A stretch of 54,702 nt of DNA from Rhizobiaceae bacterium (GTDB lineage: Bacteria; Pseudomonadota; Alphaproteobacteria; Rhizobiales; Rhizobiaceae). Below are positions 1 to 8,070 of the stretch, in pieces. The notes under the pieces were generated by a model. That model worked only from the letters and a program-made list of their open reading frames with translations. It was not told the origin of the DNA and searched no databases. A program made the translations under genes and the position numbers. Each line of letters begins with the position of its first letter. The first letter of the stretch is position 1. The DNA is taken from the NCBI GenBank assembly GCA_028281105.1, contig JANQKQ010000036.1:1-54702 (forward strand), read 5' to 3'.

Positions 1-38
1 GGGGGGGTGGAAGCCGCATCCTGCGTGTCTGCCGCTCA

Positions 39-85
39 CCCCCCTCTGTCGGCTGCGCCGACATCTCCCCCTCAAAGGGGGAGAG
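39..85 (-). repeat. Family A palindromic repeat, single arm
   Basis: GC-rich imperfect palindrome made of an inner hairpin TGTCGGCTGCGCCGACA and an outer CTCCCCCTC/GAGGGGGAG hairpin. The same arm recurs near 3.4, 5.2, 5.5, 13.0, 18.6 and 22.2 kb. The sequence to its left (about 1-38) matches the spacer that joins two arms in the composite copies, so this is probably the right half of a composite cut by the window edge. Confidence 0.8.
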
Positions 86-105
86 CGGGCACGCGGCCGC
101 GCCCC

Positions 106-483
106 TCAATCCGCGCGAACGTTCTCGCGCAGCCAGGCGTCCAGATTGTCCTTGGTGAACGTGCCGGCTTCCAGCGCGCCCAGGATGAAGGTCTGCGCCG
201 CGTCGCTGTCGGCCTCCAGCCGGTGGCCGTTCATGCGCAGGAATACATACATGGCGGCGAAGCCGATCCGCTTGTTGCCGTCGACGAAGCCGTGGTTCAT
301 CGTCAGACTTTCCCACAGCGCCGCGGCCTCCTCGATCACGTCGGCGTAGTAGCCTGTCTGCGGACGCATCAGCGCTGCCTCGATCAGGCCGGCGTCGCGC
401 ACGCCGTCGCTGCCGCCGAACAATTCGATCTGGCGGCGATGCATCTTCTCGACATCGGCGAAGGCGAGATAGCGGGTGGTCAT
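106..483 (-). CDS. doc: Doc-type Fic-fold toxin
   Basis: Toxin of a Phd-Doc module, 125 residues, the usual size for Doc. Doc proteins carry a Fic fold but act as kinases that phosphorylate EF-Tu and stop translation. The signature loop reads HGFVDGNKR at residues 64-72, the Doc form (GNKR) rather than the GNGR of AMP-transferring Fic enzymes. It lies 15 nt downstream of the antitoxin gene on the same strand, in the usual antitoxin-first order, and should be cotranscribed. Family assignment rests on the motif, length and partner; the target is inferred from the family. Confidence 0.9.
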   Translation of the reverse strand: MTTRYLAFADVEKMHRRQIELFGGSDGVRDAGLIEAALMRPQTGYYADVIEEAAALWESLTMNHGFVDGNKRIGFAAMYVFLRMNGHRLEADSDAAQTFILGALEAGTFTKDNLDAWLRENVRAD

Positions 484-498
484 GGGCGCGGCCGGGCG

Positions 499-729
499 CT
501 ACTTGGCCAGCTCTTCATAGAGCGCCGAATAGCGCTCGATGCTTTCTTCGTGGAAGCGCTCCACCAGCGCGTCCGAGCGGCCGTGCGCGATCATCTTCGC
601 CAGCTGCTGCTCGGTCAGGATCACGGCGATCCGACGGCCGTTCTTCTCGATCGCGACCGGCTCGCTCTGCGCGTCATCCAGCAGCTTGCCGAACTGGTTC
701 TTCGCTTCCGTGGCGGTGATGGTCTTCAT
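499..729 (-). CDS. phd: Phd/YefM-family antitoxin
   Basis: Antitoxin of 76 residues that should neutralise the adjacent Doc toxin and repress its own promoter. The N-terminal half has the Phd/YefM DNA-binding pattern (TATEAKNQFGKLLDDA, then PVAIEKNGRRIAVIL); the C-terminal half is the charged toxin-binding tail. The start is supported by GGAGA 7 nt upstream. Two short palindromes overlap the predicted promoter just upstream, as expected for autoregulation. Confidence 0.9.
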   Translation of the reverse strand: MKTITATEAKNQFGKLLDDAQSEPVAIEKNGRRIAVILTEQQLAKMIAHGRSDALVERFHEESIERYSALYEELAK

Positions 730-743
730 GGGTCGTCTCCACC

Positions 744-781
744 ATTTCGATTGAAATAGTCGAATCGACCAAAATGGTCAA
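744..781 (-). promoter_or_regulatory. phd-doc promoter with overlapping palindromic operators
   Basis: On the minus strand TTGACC (776-781) and TATTTC (753-758) are separated by 17 nt, a good sigma70-type promoter pointing at phd. Two palindromes overlap it: GACCAAAATGGTC at 767-779 and ATTTCGATTGAAAT at 744-757. They are plausible Phd binding sites. The -35 box overlaps the metA stop codon (778-780), so metA and the toxin module abut with no spare DNA. Inferred from sequence only. Confidence 0.6.
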
Positions 782-1704
782 GATCGCGAATGCCCGATCC
801 GCCCCAGCTCGAACGGCGTGGTCTGGTAGGTCTGGTTGATCCAGTTGCCGAACAGAAGATGCGCGTGGCTGCGCCAGCGGTTGAGGGGTTCGGCTTCCGG
901 ATCGTCGCCGGGGAAATAGTCGTTGGGGATGTGGATCGGCGTGCCGTTGGCCTTGTCGCGGGCGTATTCCTCGGCCAGCGAGTGGGAATCGTATTCGATG
1001 TGGTTGAAGATGTAGAGCCGGTTGGCGAACGCCTCGTGGATCAGGCACGGGCCGGTCTCGTCCGCCTCCATCAGCACTTCCAGCCCTCTGTCCGGCGGGA
1101 TGTCGCACGAGCGCACCTCCGTCCAGCGCGACACGGGGATGGAGAAATCGTCCGAGAAGCCGGCCAGATAGGGCGAGGCGGGGTTGCGGTTGTGGTGGCG
1201 GTAGACGCCGAAAGCCTTGTGCTCCAACAGGTGCTTGGGCACGTCGTGGAAATGGTTGAGCGCAGCCATCGCCCCCCAGCAGATGAAGAAGGACGAATGC
1301 ACGTTGGTCGTCGTCCAGTCGATGATTTCGGTCAGGTTGTCCCAGTAGCTCACCTCCTCGAAGGCGAGCGTCTCGATCGGCGCGCCGGTGATGATGAACC
1401 CGTCGAACTTCTCGTCGCGCACCTCCTCCCAGGTGTTGTAAAACGCGATCAGATGGTCCTCGGACGTATTCTTCGACTTGTGCTCGCCAATGCGCACCAG
1501 GGTGAGCTCCACCTGCAGCGGCGTGGAGCCGAGCAGGCGGGCGATCTGCGTCTCGGTGCGGATCTTGTTGGGCATCAGGTTTAACAAGCCGATCCGCATC
1601 TGGCGGATGTCCTGGCGCGCCGCGTCGGACTCGCTCATGATCATCACGCCTTCGCGCTGAAGCGTTTCTCGCGCGGGCAGCTTGTCGGGAATGCGGATCG
1701 GCAT
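778..1704 (-). CDS. metA: Homoserine O-acetyltransferase, MetA family
   Basis: First committed step of methionine synthesis: acylation of homoserine. The 308-residue protein aligns with MetA throughout. Catalytic Cys142 is in ICWGAMAAL, and His235 and Glu237 in NHIEYD. Residue 111 is glutamate (GAPIET); in this family Glu at that position gives acetyl-CoA rather than succinyl-CoA specificity, so I call it the acetyl enzyme. The start is [10 protein letters not shown] at 1704, the usual MetA N-terminus; an upstream in-frame ATG at 1737 lies inside the attenuator hairpin and is rejected. Expression should be under the SAM-II riboswitch upstream. Confidence 0.95.
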   Translation of the reverse strand: MPIRIPDKLPARETLQREGVMIMSESDAARQDIRQMRIGLLNLMPNKIRTETQIARLLGSTPLQVELTLVRIGEHKSKNTSEDHLIAFYNTWEEVRDEKFDGFIITGAPIETLAFEEVSYWDNLTEIIDWTTTNVHSSFFICWGAMAALNHFHDVPKHLLEHKAFGVYRHHNRNPASPYLAGFSDDFSIPVSRWTEVRSCDIPPDRGLEVLMEADETGPCLIHEAFANRLYIFNHIEYDSHSLAEEYARDKANGTPIHIPNDYFPGDDPEAEPLNRWRSHAHLLFGNWINQTYQTTPFELGRIGHSRS

Positions 1705-1717
1705 CGGGCACACTTTC

Positions 1718-1748
1718 AAAAACAAAACCGGCGGCAAGTCGCCACCGG
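1718..1748 (-). terminator. Intrinsic terminator of the metA attenuator
   Basis: On the minus strand CCGGTGGC and GCCGCCGG form an 8-bp stem with a 5-nt loop, followed by TTTTGTTTTT. It sits between the SAM-II aptamer and the metA start, which suggests that SAM binding is read out as premature transcription termination. Confidence 0.85.
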
Positions 1749-1764
1749 TCCGGTTTCCGAACGG

Positions 1765-1819
1765 CCATTTTAGCGACTTGGTTTAACGTGGCTGCAAGCC
1801 GGCCGGCCAAATCACCACG
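1765..1819 (-). promoter_or_regulatory. SAM-II riboswitch (metA aptamer)
   Basis: The minus strand shows the conserved SAM-II core: CGTGGTGATTTG, then GCTTGCAGCCACGTTAAA, then AAGTCGCTAAAATGG. CGTGG pairs with CCACG for stem P1, and the downstream segment can form the pseudoknot. SAM-II aptamers are typical of alphaproteobacterial metA/metX/metZ leaders. High SAM should lower metA expression. Confidence 0.95.
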
Positions 1820-1828
1820 GAAGATGAG

Positions 1829-1857
1829 AAAATAGCGCGCGGGGCGGGGCGGGTCAA
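1829..1857 (-). promoter_or_regulatory. metA promoter
   Basis: Minus-strand TTGACC (1852-1857), 17-nt spacer, TATTTT (1829-1834). The expected transcript would begin around 1822, almost at the first base of the aptamer, which supports the call. Confidence 0.7.
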
Positions 1858-1977
1858 CGGGCGGTGGGTGGGTGGTAGGTATCGCCTCATATTGTCTCCA
1901 TCCCCACTACACTTTTCCCTAACCCCGGCCCCTAACCCAACAAGGGGGAGGGGGACCAGGCTGTGCCAACTCTCCAC

Positions 1978-2092
1978 CGCGTCATCCTTGGGCTTGTCCC
2001 AAGGATCCAATCACCTGTCCAATTGTGCAGCCCATCGGCAACCGGGGTTAGATCCTCGCCACAAGGGCGAGGATGACGGGAGTGGGTGGGGC
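1978..2092. repeat. Family C inverted repeat
   Basis: Begins GTCATCCTTGGGCTTG and ends CTCGCCACAAGGGCGAGGATGAC with a variable middle. A second copy with the same ends lies at about 22373-22458. The right end runs into a 24-bp tandem array. The whole 1858-2279 gap is repeat-derived, with no convincing gene. Confidence 0.7.
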
Positions 2093-2150
2093 GAGGATGA
2101 CGGGAGTGGGTGGGGCGAGGATGACGGGAGTGGGTGGGGCGAGGATGATG
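2067..2150. repeat. 24-bp tandem repeat, 3.5 units
   Basis: Three perfect copies of GCGAGGATGACGGGAGTGGG plus TGGG, then a 12-nt partial copy. The unit is the end of the family C element with its flank, so the array probably arose by local slippage or duplication. Confidence 0.9.
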
Positions 2151-2279
2151 CTGTGAACTTTGGCAGGCGGGTCGCCACAACACCCTCCTTCCCCTTTTGG
2201 GAGGGAATGAGGGTGGGGGTAGGATTGCGCTACACCACCGGAAGTCCCCCCTGGTGTTAAGCGATACGCCCCGCCAAAA

Positions 2280-3188
<909 letters not shown>

Positions 3189-3309
3189 TCACAAGGCCTG
3201 GACTGAGGTGCATGACCGCCCGCCCGCTGTCAATCGGCGCTGGACAGGATGGCCCGCCTGCTCTCCCTTGAGGGGAGAGAAGGGAGCCGGCGGCAAGGCC
3301 ACGCCCTAC

Positions 3310-3519
3310 CAACCAACGTCATCCTGGTCTTCGCCGGGGTGACGGGAGAGAGTGGCCGTGCCGCTTGCTCTGCCCCCACTCTCTCCCCTCAGGGGAGAGA
3401 TGTCGGCGCAGCCGACAGTGAGGGGTGGAGCCATTTGCTCGGAGCCGGTTGCTCTTGCCATGCGGGTCGCCCGGATGTGCTGCTACCTCGCCACTCCCCA
3501 GCAAACCACGAACCCGTCG
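3310..3519 (-). repeat. Family B element, inverted and interleaved with a family A arm
   Basis: Read on the minus strand, 3428-3519 matches the family B interior (GGGTTCGTGGTTT, CAGCACATCC, AAGAGCAACC, GAGCAAATGG). The terminal GTCATCCTGG...GCCGGGGTGACGG lies at 3316-3348, with a family A arm (3379-3430) in between. It looks as if one repeat inserted into the other. The gap 3174-3689 is otherwise empty of genes; its right part (from about 3520) turns AT-rich. Confidence 0.65.
3379..3430 (+). repeat. Family A palindromic repeat, arm type a
   Basis: CTCTCCCCTCAGGGGAGAG hairpin followed by TGTCGGCGCAGCCGACA and GAGGGGTGGAGC. A short outer-hairpin fragment also lies at about 3261-3282. Confidence 0.8.
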
Positions 3520-3689
3520 ATACTAAGGCAGCATCAAATTCATTTCTTGGCGTTTAAAACTCACGGAACAATAACTAGCTTAAAGATCAATCCACAACGT
3601 AGAGCCGGGCTTACAACGATTGTTGCATTTCCTTAGAACTTTGTTAAAAGCGCTTATTCACGGAAGTTTTACCTTTTTGGGGGATGTAG

Positions 3690-3926
3690 ATGCCGGACTT
3701 TAAAATCAACCTTGCAGATTTCATGAGAAAATACTCCCCAAAGGCGATGAAAGCCGTTTCATGGGCGTTGGTCGTCAAATCCGTTTCAGGTTTCAGCATA
3801 GCAGCCATTTCCGGCTTTAATGTTCTGGCCGAGAAGGGGTTCAATTTCGATCCGTCGTTTACGCAAGAATCCTTAGTTGCGACGGCTGGTGCTGTCGTTG
3901 GATTTATTGTCGCTATTAAAGCATAA
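3690..3926 (+). CDS. Small hydrophobic protein, unknown
   Basis: Product of 78 residues, not recognised. An amphipathic basic N-terminus (FMRKYSPKAMKAVSW) is followed by a moderately hydrophobic segment (about 25-45) and a hydrophobic C-terminal segment (about 60-77, ATAGAVVGFIVAI). GGGGGA 5 nt before the ATG is a strong ribosome site. Base composition is clearly more AT-rich than the flanks, as in the next gene. The stop is 5 nt before the next start, suggesting a two-gene operon of small membrane proteins, possibly acquired. A holin-like or membrane-toxin role is conceivable, but nothing specific supports it. Confidence 0.6.
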   Translation: MPDFKINLADFMRKYSPKAMKAVSWALVVKSVSGFSIAAISGFNVLAEKGFNFDPSFTQESLVATAGAVVGFIVAIKA

Positions 3927-3931
3927 ACAAA

Positions 3932-4255
3932 GTGCAAATAGTCAGGGAATGGCTCTCGACATTCCTGCCGGCCACTCAATCCAGTGTAAATACGTGGATG
4001 TTCTGCGTAATAATACTGTATTTGTTTGTTTGTTATGGCTGGACAGGTTTAGTCAGAGGGCAATGGAAGGTAGGGGCAGGCTACCTTATGAACCGCCTTT
4101 TCGGCGGTATGAGTCTCGCTATTTCCTCACTGCTGGCTCCAAGCCTCATTGAGCCCAACCTGATCAAGCTGTTGGGTCAAAGCCCCCTATATCTGACAAT
4201 CGCCGGGCTGGCAGGGGTGATAATTGCTATCACTCAAATTGGCAGCTCAGACTAG
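3932..4255 (+). CDS. Small membrane protein, unknown
   Basis: 107 residues from a GTG start 5 nt after the previous stop; the ribosome site is weak, so the start is uncertain. Three predicted membrane spans: about 22-41 (WMFCVIILYLFVCYGW), 55-72, and 85-103 (LYLTIAGLAGVIIAITQIG). AT-rich like its neighbour. No family recognised. It ends 38 nt before the convergent MoxR gene stop. Confidence 0.6.
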   Translation: MQIVREWLSTFLPATQSSVNTWMFCVIILYLFVCYGWTGLVRGQWKVGAGYLMNRLFGGMSLAISSLLAPSLIEPNLIKLLGQSPLYLTIAGLAGVIIAITQIGSSD

Positions 4256-4292
4256 CTGGGTACTATTGAGGCGCCAACGGGCCGCCCGCTCC

Positions 4293-5144
4293 CTAACCGC
4301 TCCGCTGCCGCGCCAAGAACGCCAGCCGCTCGAACAGATGCACGTCCTGTTCGTTCTTCAAAAGCGCGCCGTGCAGTTTGGGGAGCGCGTTGCGCGGGTC
4401 GGTTTCGCGTAGCGTTGCGGCGTCCACGTCGTCGGCGACCAGCAGCTTGATCCAGTCGAGCGCTTCCGATGTCGACGGCTTCTTCTTCAGGCCCGGCGTG
4501 TCGCGGATCTCGTAAAACTGCGTCAGCGCGGCGCGCACCAGCGCCTTTTTGATGCCGGGATAGTGCACGTCGACGATCCGCTCGAGGGTGGCCGGCTCGG
4601 GGAAGCGGATATAGTGGAAGAAGCAGCGGCGCAGGAAGGCGTCCGGCAGTTCCTTCTCGTTGTTCGACGTGATGATGACGATCGGCCGGTGTTTGGCGGC
4701 GATCGTGTCGCCCGTCTCGTAGACGTGGAACTCCATCAGGTCGAGTTCCTGCAGCAGGTCGTTGGGGAACTCGATGTCCGCCTTGTCGATCTCGTCGATC
4801 AGCAGCACGATTTTCTTGTCCGCCTCGAACGCGTCCCACAATTTGCCGCGCTTGATGTAGTTGGCGATGTCATGCACGCGCTCGTCGCCGAGCTGGCTGT
4901 CGCGCAGGCGCGAGACCGCGTCATATTCGTACAGGCCCTGCTGCGCCTTGGTGGTCGACTTGATGTGCCACTCGATCAGCTCCAGCCCCAGCGCGCCGGC
5001 GACCTGCTTGGCAAGCTCCGTCTTGCCGGTGCCCGGCTCGCCCTTGACCAGCAACGGCCGCTCCAGCGCGATCGCCGCGTTGACCGCGACCATCAGATCG
5101 TCGGAGGCCACATAGGACTTGGTGCCTTCAAAGCGCATGTTCAT
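4293..5144 (-). CDS. MoxR-family AAA+ ATPase
   Basis: 283 residues. Walker A GEPGTGKT (35-42), Walker B LLIDEID (115-121), sensor-1 ITSNNEKELP and an arginine-finger loop FLRRCFF. MoxR ATPases act as chaperones that load cofactors or activate partners, usually with a von Willebrand A (vWA) protein. The start is set at ATG 5144 (or 5138, MRFEG); the longer reading frame upstream is repeat DNA. The expected vWA partner is not downstream; the two small membrane-protein genes are there instead, on the other strand. No other partner is visible. Confidence 0.88.
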   Translation of the reverse strand: MNMRFEGTKSYVASDDLMVAVNAAIALERPLLVKGEPGTGKTELAKQVAGALGLELIEWHIKSTTKAQQGLYEYDAVSRLRDSQLGDERVHDIANYIKRGKLWDAFEADKKIVLLIDEIDKADIEFPNDLLQELDLMEFHVYETGDTIAAKHRPIVIITSNNEKELPDAFLRRCFFHYIRFPEPATLERIVDVHYPGIKKALVRAALTQFYEIRDTPGLKKKPSTSEALDWIKLLVADDVDAATLRETDPRNALPKLHGALLKNEQDVHLFERLAFLARQRSG

Positions 5145-5246
5145 GTGTGGGGATCCAACCTTGCGAAAACGCGGCCACACTGCCCGCCCCGCGCGCGCCG
5201 GGCAAGGGGCAAGTTCATGGGAGCAACAAGCTCCAAGCAGGCCGCC

Positions 5247-5300
5247 CCACCCCTCACTGTCCCTTCGGGACATCTCTCCCCTGAGGGGAGAGACGGGAGC
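5247..5300 (-). repeat. Family A palindromic repeat, arm type b
   Basis: CCCCTCACTGTCCCTTCGGGACA followed by the outer hairpin CTCTCCCCTGAGGGGAGAG. The inner hairpin is the CCCTTCGGG version rather than GGCGCAGCC. It lies directly left of a family B element; the whole gap 5145-5690 is repeats. Confidence 0.8.
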
Positions 5301-5324
5301 CAGCGACACCGCCTCTCTTTCCCG

Positions 5325-5480
5325 TCACCCCGGCGAAGGCCGGGGTCCAGGTGCGCATCGGCGGGTTCGTGGTTTATTGGGAGTGCTGAGGCAGCAGCAC
5401 ATCCCGCACGGCAAGAGCAACCAGCCGCGAGCAAGTGGTGACGCACCTGGATCCCGGCCTTCGCCGGGATGACGGCGGTG
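5325..5480 (+). repeat. Family B element, complete
   Basis: Ends are inverted repeats: GTCACCCCGGCGAAGGCCGG...CCAGGTGCG on the left and CGCACCTGG...CCGGCCTTCGCCGGGATGACGG on the right. The interior of about 90 bp carries GGGTTCGTGGTTT, AGCAGCACATCCC and AAGAGCAAC motifs shared with copies at 3.4, 18.7 and 24.0 kb. No ORF. It resembles a MITE-like non-autonomous element or a structured repeat. Confidence 0.75.
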
Positions 5481-5514
5481 GGTGGGGCACGGCCGTGCCG
5501 CCAACTCCGCCCCC

Positions 5515-5567
5515 AACTCTCTCCCCTCAGGGCAGAAGTGTCCCCAAGGGACAGTGAGGGGTGGAGC
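5515..5567 (+). repeat. Family A palindromic repeat, arm type b variant
   Basis: CTCTCCCCTCAGGGCAGA, then TGTCCCCAAGGGACA and GAGGGGTGGAGC. The hairpins are slightly degenerate compared with the other copies. Confidence 0.7.
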
Positions 5568-5690
5568 GGCAGGCACGCAGGGTGTCGGCCTCACCCGCTG
5601 CCAACCCGCCGTCGGCAGGAAACGGGTTGCATTAGGGCGGCCGATCGCGGTCTGTTACGTTCCAACAAATCGCAAACGAGGCCCGGCGAC

Positions 5691-6155
5691 ATGGCCAACC
5701 ACGACTACACCACCACGATCCGCTGGACCGGGAACACCGGCGCCGGCACCAAAACCTATCGCGGCTATGAGCGCAGCTGGGACATCGCCGTGCCCGGCAA
5801 GCCGGTGATCGCCTGCTCCAACGACCCGCTGCTGGGCGGCGATCCGGGCCTGATGAACCCGGAGGACCTGCTGCTGTCGGCTTTGTCCGCCTGCCACATG
5901 CTGTGGTACCTGCACCTGGCGAGCGTCGACGGCATCGTGGTGGAAAGCTACGAGGACGTGCCGGTGGGCCGCGGCGAGAACATGCCCGACGGCACGGGCC
6001 GGTTCTTGAGCGCCGAGCTGCGCCCGGCGATCGCCATCTCCGCCGGCGATATGAAGCGCGCCCACGACATCCACGGCGAGATTCACAACCATTGCTTCAT
6101 CGCGCGCTCGGTGAATTTCCCCGTCACCATCGCGCCGACGATCACGGCCAGATGA
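5691..6155 (+). CDS. OsmC-family peroxiredoxin-like protein
   Basis: 154 residues. OsmC/Ohr proteins reduce organic hydroperoxides with two cysteines; both are present, in SALSACHML (central helix) and NHCFIARS near the C-terminus. The start is MANHDYTT; the longer upstream frame is repeat DNA. The stop overlaps a possible ATG of the thioesterase gene (ATGA at 6152-6155), so the two are probably cotranscribed. OsmC-like versus Ohr-like function is not resolved here. Confidence 0.88.
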   Translation: MANHDYTTTIRWTGNTGAGTKTYRGYERSWDIAVPGKPVIACSNDPLLGGDPGLMNPEDLLLSALSACHMLWYLHLASVDGIVVESYEDVPVGRGENMPDGTGRFLSAELRPAIAISAGDMKRAHDIHGEIHNHCFIARSVNFPVTIAPTITAR

Positions 6156-6184
6156 GCGCTAAACCGGATAAGGAAGCCGAAGCG

Positions 6185-6598
6185 ATGATCGAGACCTATC
6201 GCGGCACGGTGCGTCAGGTCGAGCTCGACCATATGGGCCACATGAACGTGCAGTGGTACACGGCCAAGTTCGACGAGGCCACCTGGCACCTGTTCGCCGC
6301 GCTCGGCCTGACGCCAGCCTATTTCCGCGATTGCAACCGCGGCATGGCGGCGCTCGACCAGCACACGAAATATCTGGCCGAAGTGACCGCCGGCGACCTG
6401 CTGGTCTGCCGCTCCAAGGTGCTGGCGGTCGAGAACAAGACCATCCGCTTCGTGCACCATATGATCGATCCGACCACCGAAACGCTAGTGGCGACGACGG
6501 AATTGGTCGGCGCGCACTTCGACCGCGAAAGGCGCAAGGCCTGTCCACTGCCCGACGCGGTGAAGGCGGCGGCCGGGGGGTTGGTTGGGGAAGGGTGA
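6185..6598 (+). CDS. Hotdog-fold acyl-CoA thioesterase (4HBT type)
   Basis: 137 residues from ATG 6185, chosen because AAGGAAG lies 8 nt upstream; ATG 6152, overlapping the osmC stop, would add 11 residues. The N-terminus carries the hotdog thioesterase signature ELDHMGHMNVQWY, with the catalytic Asp in the 4-hydroxybenzoyl-CoA-thioesterase-like pattern. Expected to hydrolyse an acyl-CoA in the cytoplasm; the substrate is unknown. It forms a two-gene unit with the OsmC gene. Confidence 0.82.
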   Translation: MIETYRGTVRQVELDHMGHMNVQWYTAKFDEATWHLFAALGLTPAYFRDCNRGMAALDQHTKYLAEVTAGDLLVCRSKVLAVENKTIRFVHHMIDPTTETLVATTELVGAHFDRERRKACPLPDAVKAAAGGLVGEG

Positions 6599-6730
6599 AA
6601 GGCCGCATGCCATGAGCCTGCCATCACAAAAAGGATCGCGCAGAAGGGTCAGCCCACCCACCACCGGTTTGCGCATCGGCGCAACCAATCGCCGTGCGGC
6701 TCGCCGATCCCACATGGTTGTGCCCCGGGC

Positions 6731-7918
6731 GTGAGCGACATGACAGCGATGACCGCTATGACCGACGATGAACTGAACCTGCTCACCACCCTGCGCCGCG
6801 ACCTGCATCGCACGCCGGAGCTGGCGTTCGAGGAGGAGCGCACCGCCGAGAAGGTCTGCCGGGTGCTCGACGAAGCCGGCATCGCCTATGAGCGCGGGCT
6901 GGGGCGCACCGGGGTGGTCGCCACCTTGCGCGCCGGCTCCGGCGACAAGGCGATCGCGCTGCGCGCCGACTTCGACGCGCTGGCGATCGCAGAGACCACC
7001 AACCTGGAATACCGCTCGCAAAATCCCGGCGTCATGCATGCATGCGGCCATGACGGGCACACCACCATGCTGGCGGGCGCGGCCCGCGCCCTGGCGAAAT
7101 CGAAATCGTTCGACGGCACCGTGCATTTCATCTTCCAGCCGGCCGAGGAGCGCGGCGTTGGCGCGGCCGCGATGATCGACGACGGGCTGTTCGACCGGTT
7201 CGCCGCCGACGCGGTCTATTCCATGCACAACATGCCGTGGCTGCCGGCCGGCCAGTTCGCCACCCGGGCCGGGCCGATCATGGCGGCGGAGGACAATTTC
7301 GAGATCCGGATTTCCGGTCGCGGCGGCCACGCGGCGATGCCGCATCACACCAAAGACGCGCTGGTGACCGCCGCCGCCGTCGTCACCGAACTGCAGACGA
7401 TCGTCTCGCGCGCCGTCGACCCGCTGGAAGGCGCGGTGGTCTCGTGTACGCAACTGGAGACCGACGGCGCGCCCAACGTGATCGCGTCCCACACGGTGAT
7501 CAGGGGCGACGCGCGCTCCTTCTGCCCGGCCGTCTCCGAGCTGATCGAGCAGCGCATGAAGGCGATCGTGGCGGGGTTATGCGCCGCGCACGGGGCGGAG
7601 TTTACGCTCGACTACACCCGCGTGTTCGCGCCCACCATCAACACGCCCGCCGAGACCGACCGTGCCGCCGCGGCCGCCCGCGCGGTCGCCGGCGCCGACA
7701 ATGTGGACGCCGACTGCGCGCCGATGATGGCGTCGGAAGACTTCGCCGCCATGCTGCGCGAAAAACCCGGCAACTACATCTTCATCGGCAACGCCGCCCC
7801 CGACGGCAAGGGCTCCACCATGCTCCACAACCCGGCCTACGACTTCAACGACGATATCATCCCGCTGGGCGTGGCGTACTGGGTGGCGCTGGTGGAGCGG
7901 GAGCTGAGCGCGGGGTAG
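6731..7918 (+). CDS. M20D-family amidohydrolase
   Basis: 395 residues if started at GTG 6731; ATGs at 6740, 6749 and 6758 are equally possible. It matches hippurate/N-acyl-amino-acid hydrolases of peptidase family M20D. The di-metal ligands include HACGHDGH (residues about 103-110) and the glutamates of QPAEERGVGA; a dimerisation domain follows (SGRGGHAAMPHHTKD); MMASEDFA and MLHNPAYDFND are at the C-terminus. Likely removes an acyl group from an amino acid. It is transcribed alone, 132 nt after the thioesterase. Confidence 0.9.
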   Translation: MSDMTAMTAMTDDELNLLTTLRRDLHRTPELAFEEERTAEKVCRVLDEAGIAYERGLGRTGVVATLRAGSGDKAIALRADFDALAIAETTNLEYRSQNPGVMHACGHDGHTTMLAGAARALAKSKSFDGTVHFIFQPAEERGVGAAAMIDDGLFDRFAADAVYSMHNMPWLPAGQFATRAGPIMAAEDNFEIRISGRGGHAAMPHHTKDALVTAAAVVTELQTIVSRAVDPLEGAVVSCTQLETDGAPNVIASHTVIRGDARSFCPAVSELIEQRMKAIVAGLCAAHGAEFTLDYTRVFAPTINTPAETDRAAAAARAVAGADNVDADCAPMMASEDFAAMLREKPGNYIFIGNAAPDGKGSTMLHNPAYDFNDDIIPLGVAYWVALVERELSAG

Positions 7919-7924
7919 GGCGCG

Positions 7925-8060
7925 TCTAGATCCGGCCTTTGCCGGGATGACGGCAGGAAGGTGTGGCCCCGCCGTCGCCCCACGCACCGCCGTCATCCTG
8001 ACAAAGCTCAGGATCCAGGTGCGTCACCGCTTGCTCTGCGTTTGCTGCTGCTGCTGCGCG
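7925..8060 (-). repeat. Family B fragments
   Basis: A right-end fragment (ATCCGGCCTTTGCCGGGATGACGG at 7930-7953) faces a second end in inverse orientation (GTCATCCTGACAAAGCTCAGGATCCAGGTGCG, about 7993-8024), followed by TCACCGCTTGCTCT. The interior is lost, so this is a degenerate element between two convergent genes. Confidence 0.6.
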
Positions 8061-8070
8061 AGACTCCCCC

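Noticed and set aside
674-1810. 378-residue minus-strand frame covering metA
   Set aside because: Frame-shifted shadow of metA running through the riboswitch and terminator.
2067-2150. Short CRISPR-like array
   Set aside because: Units are contiguous 24-bp tandem repeats without spacers, and the unit derives from a dispersed repeat.
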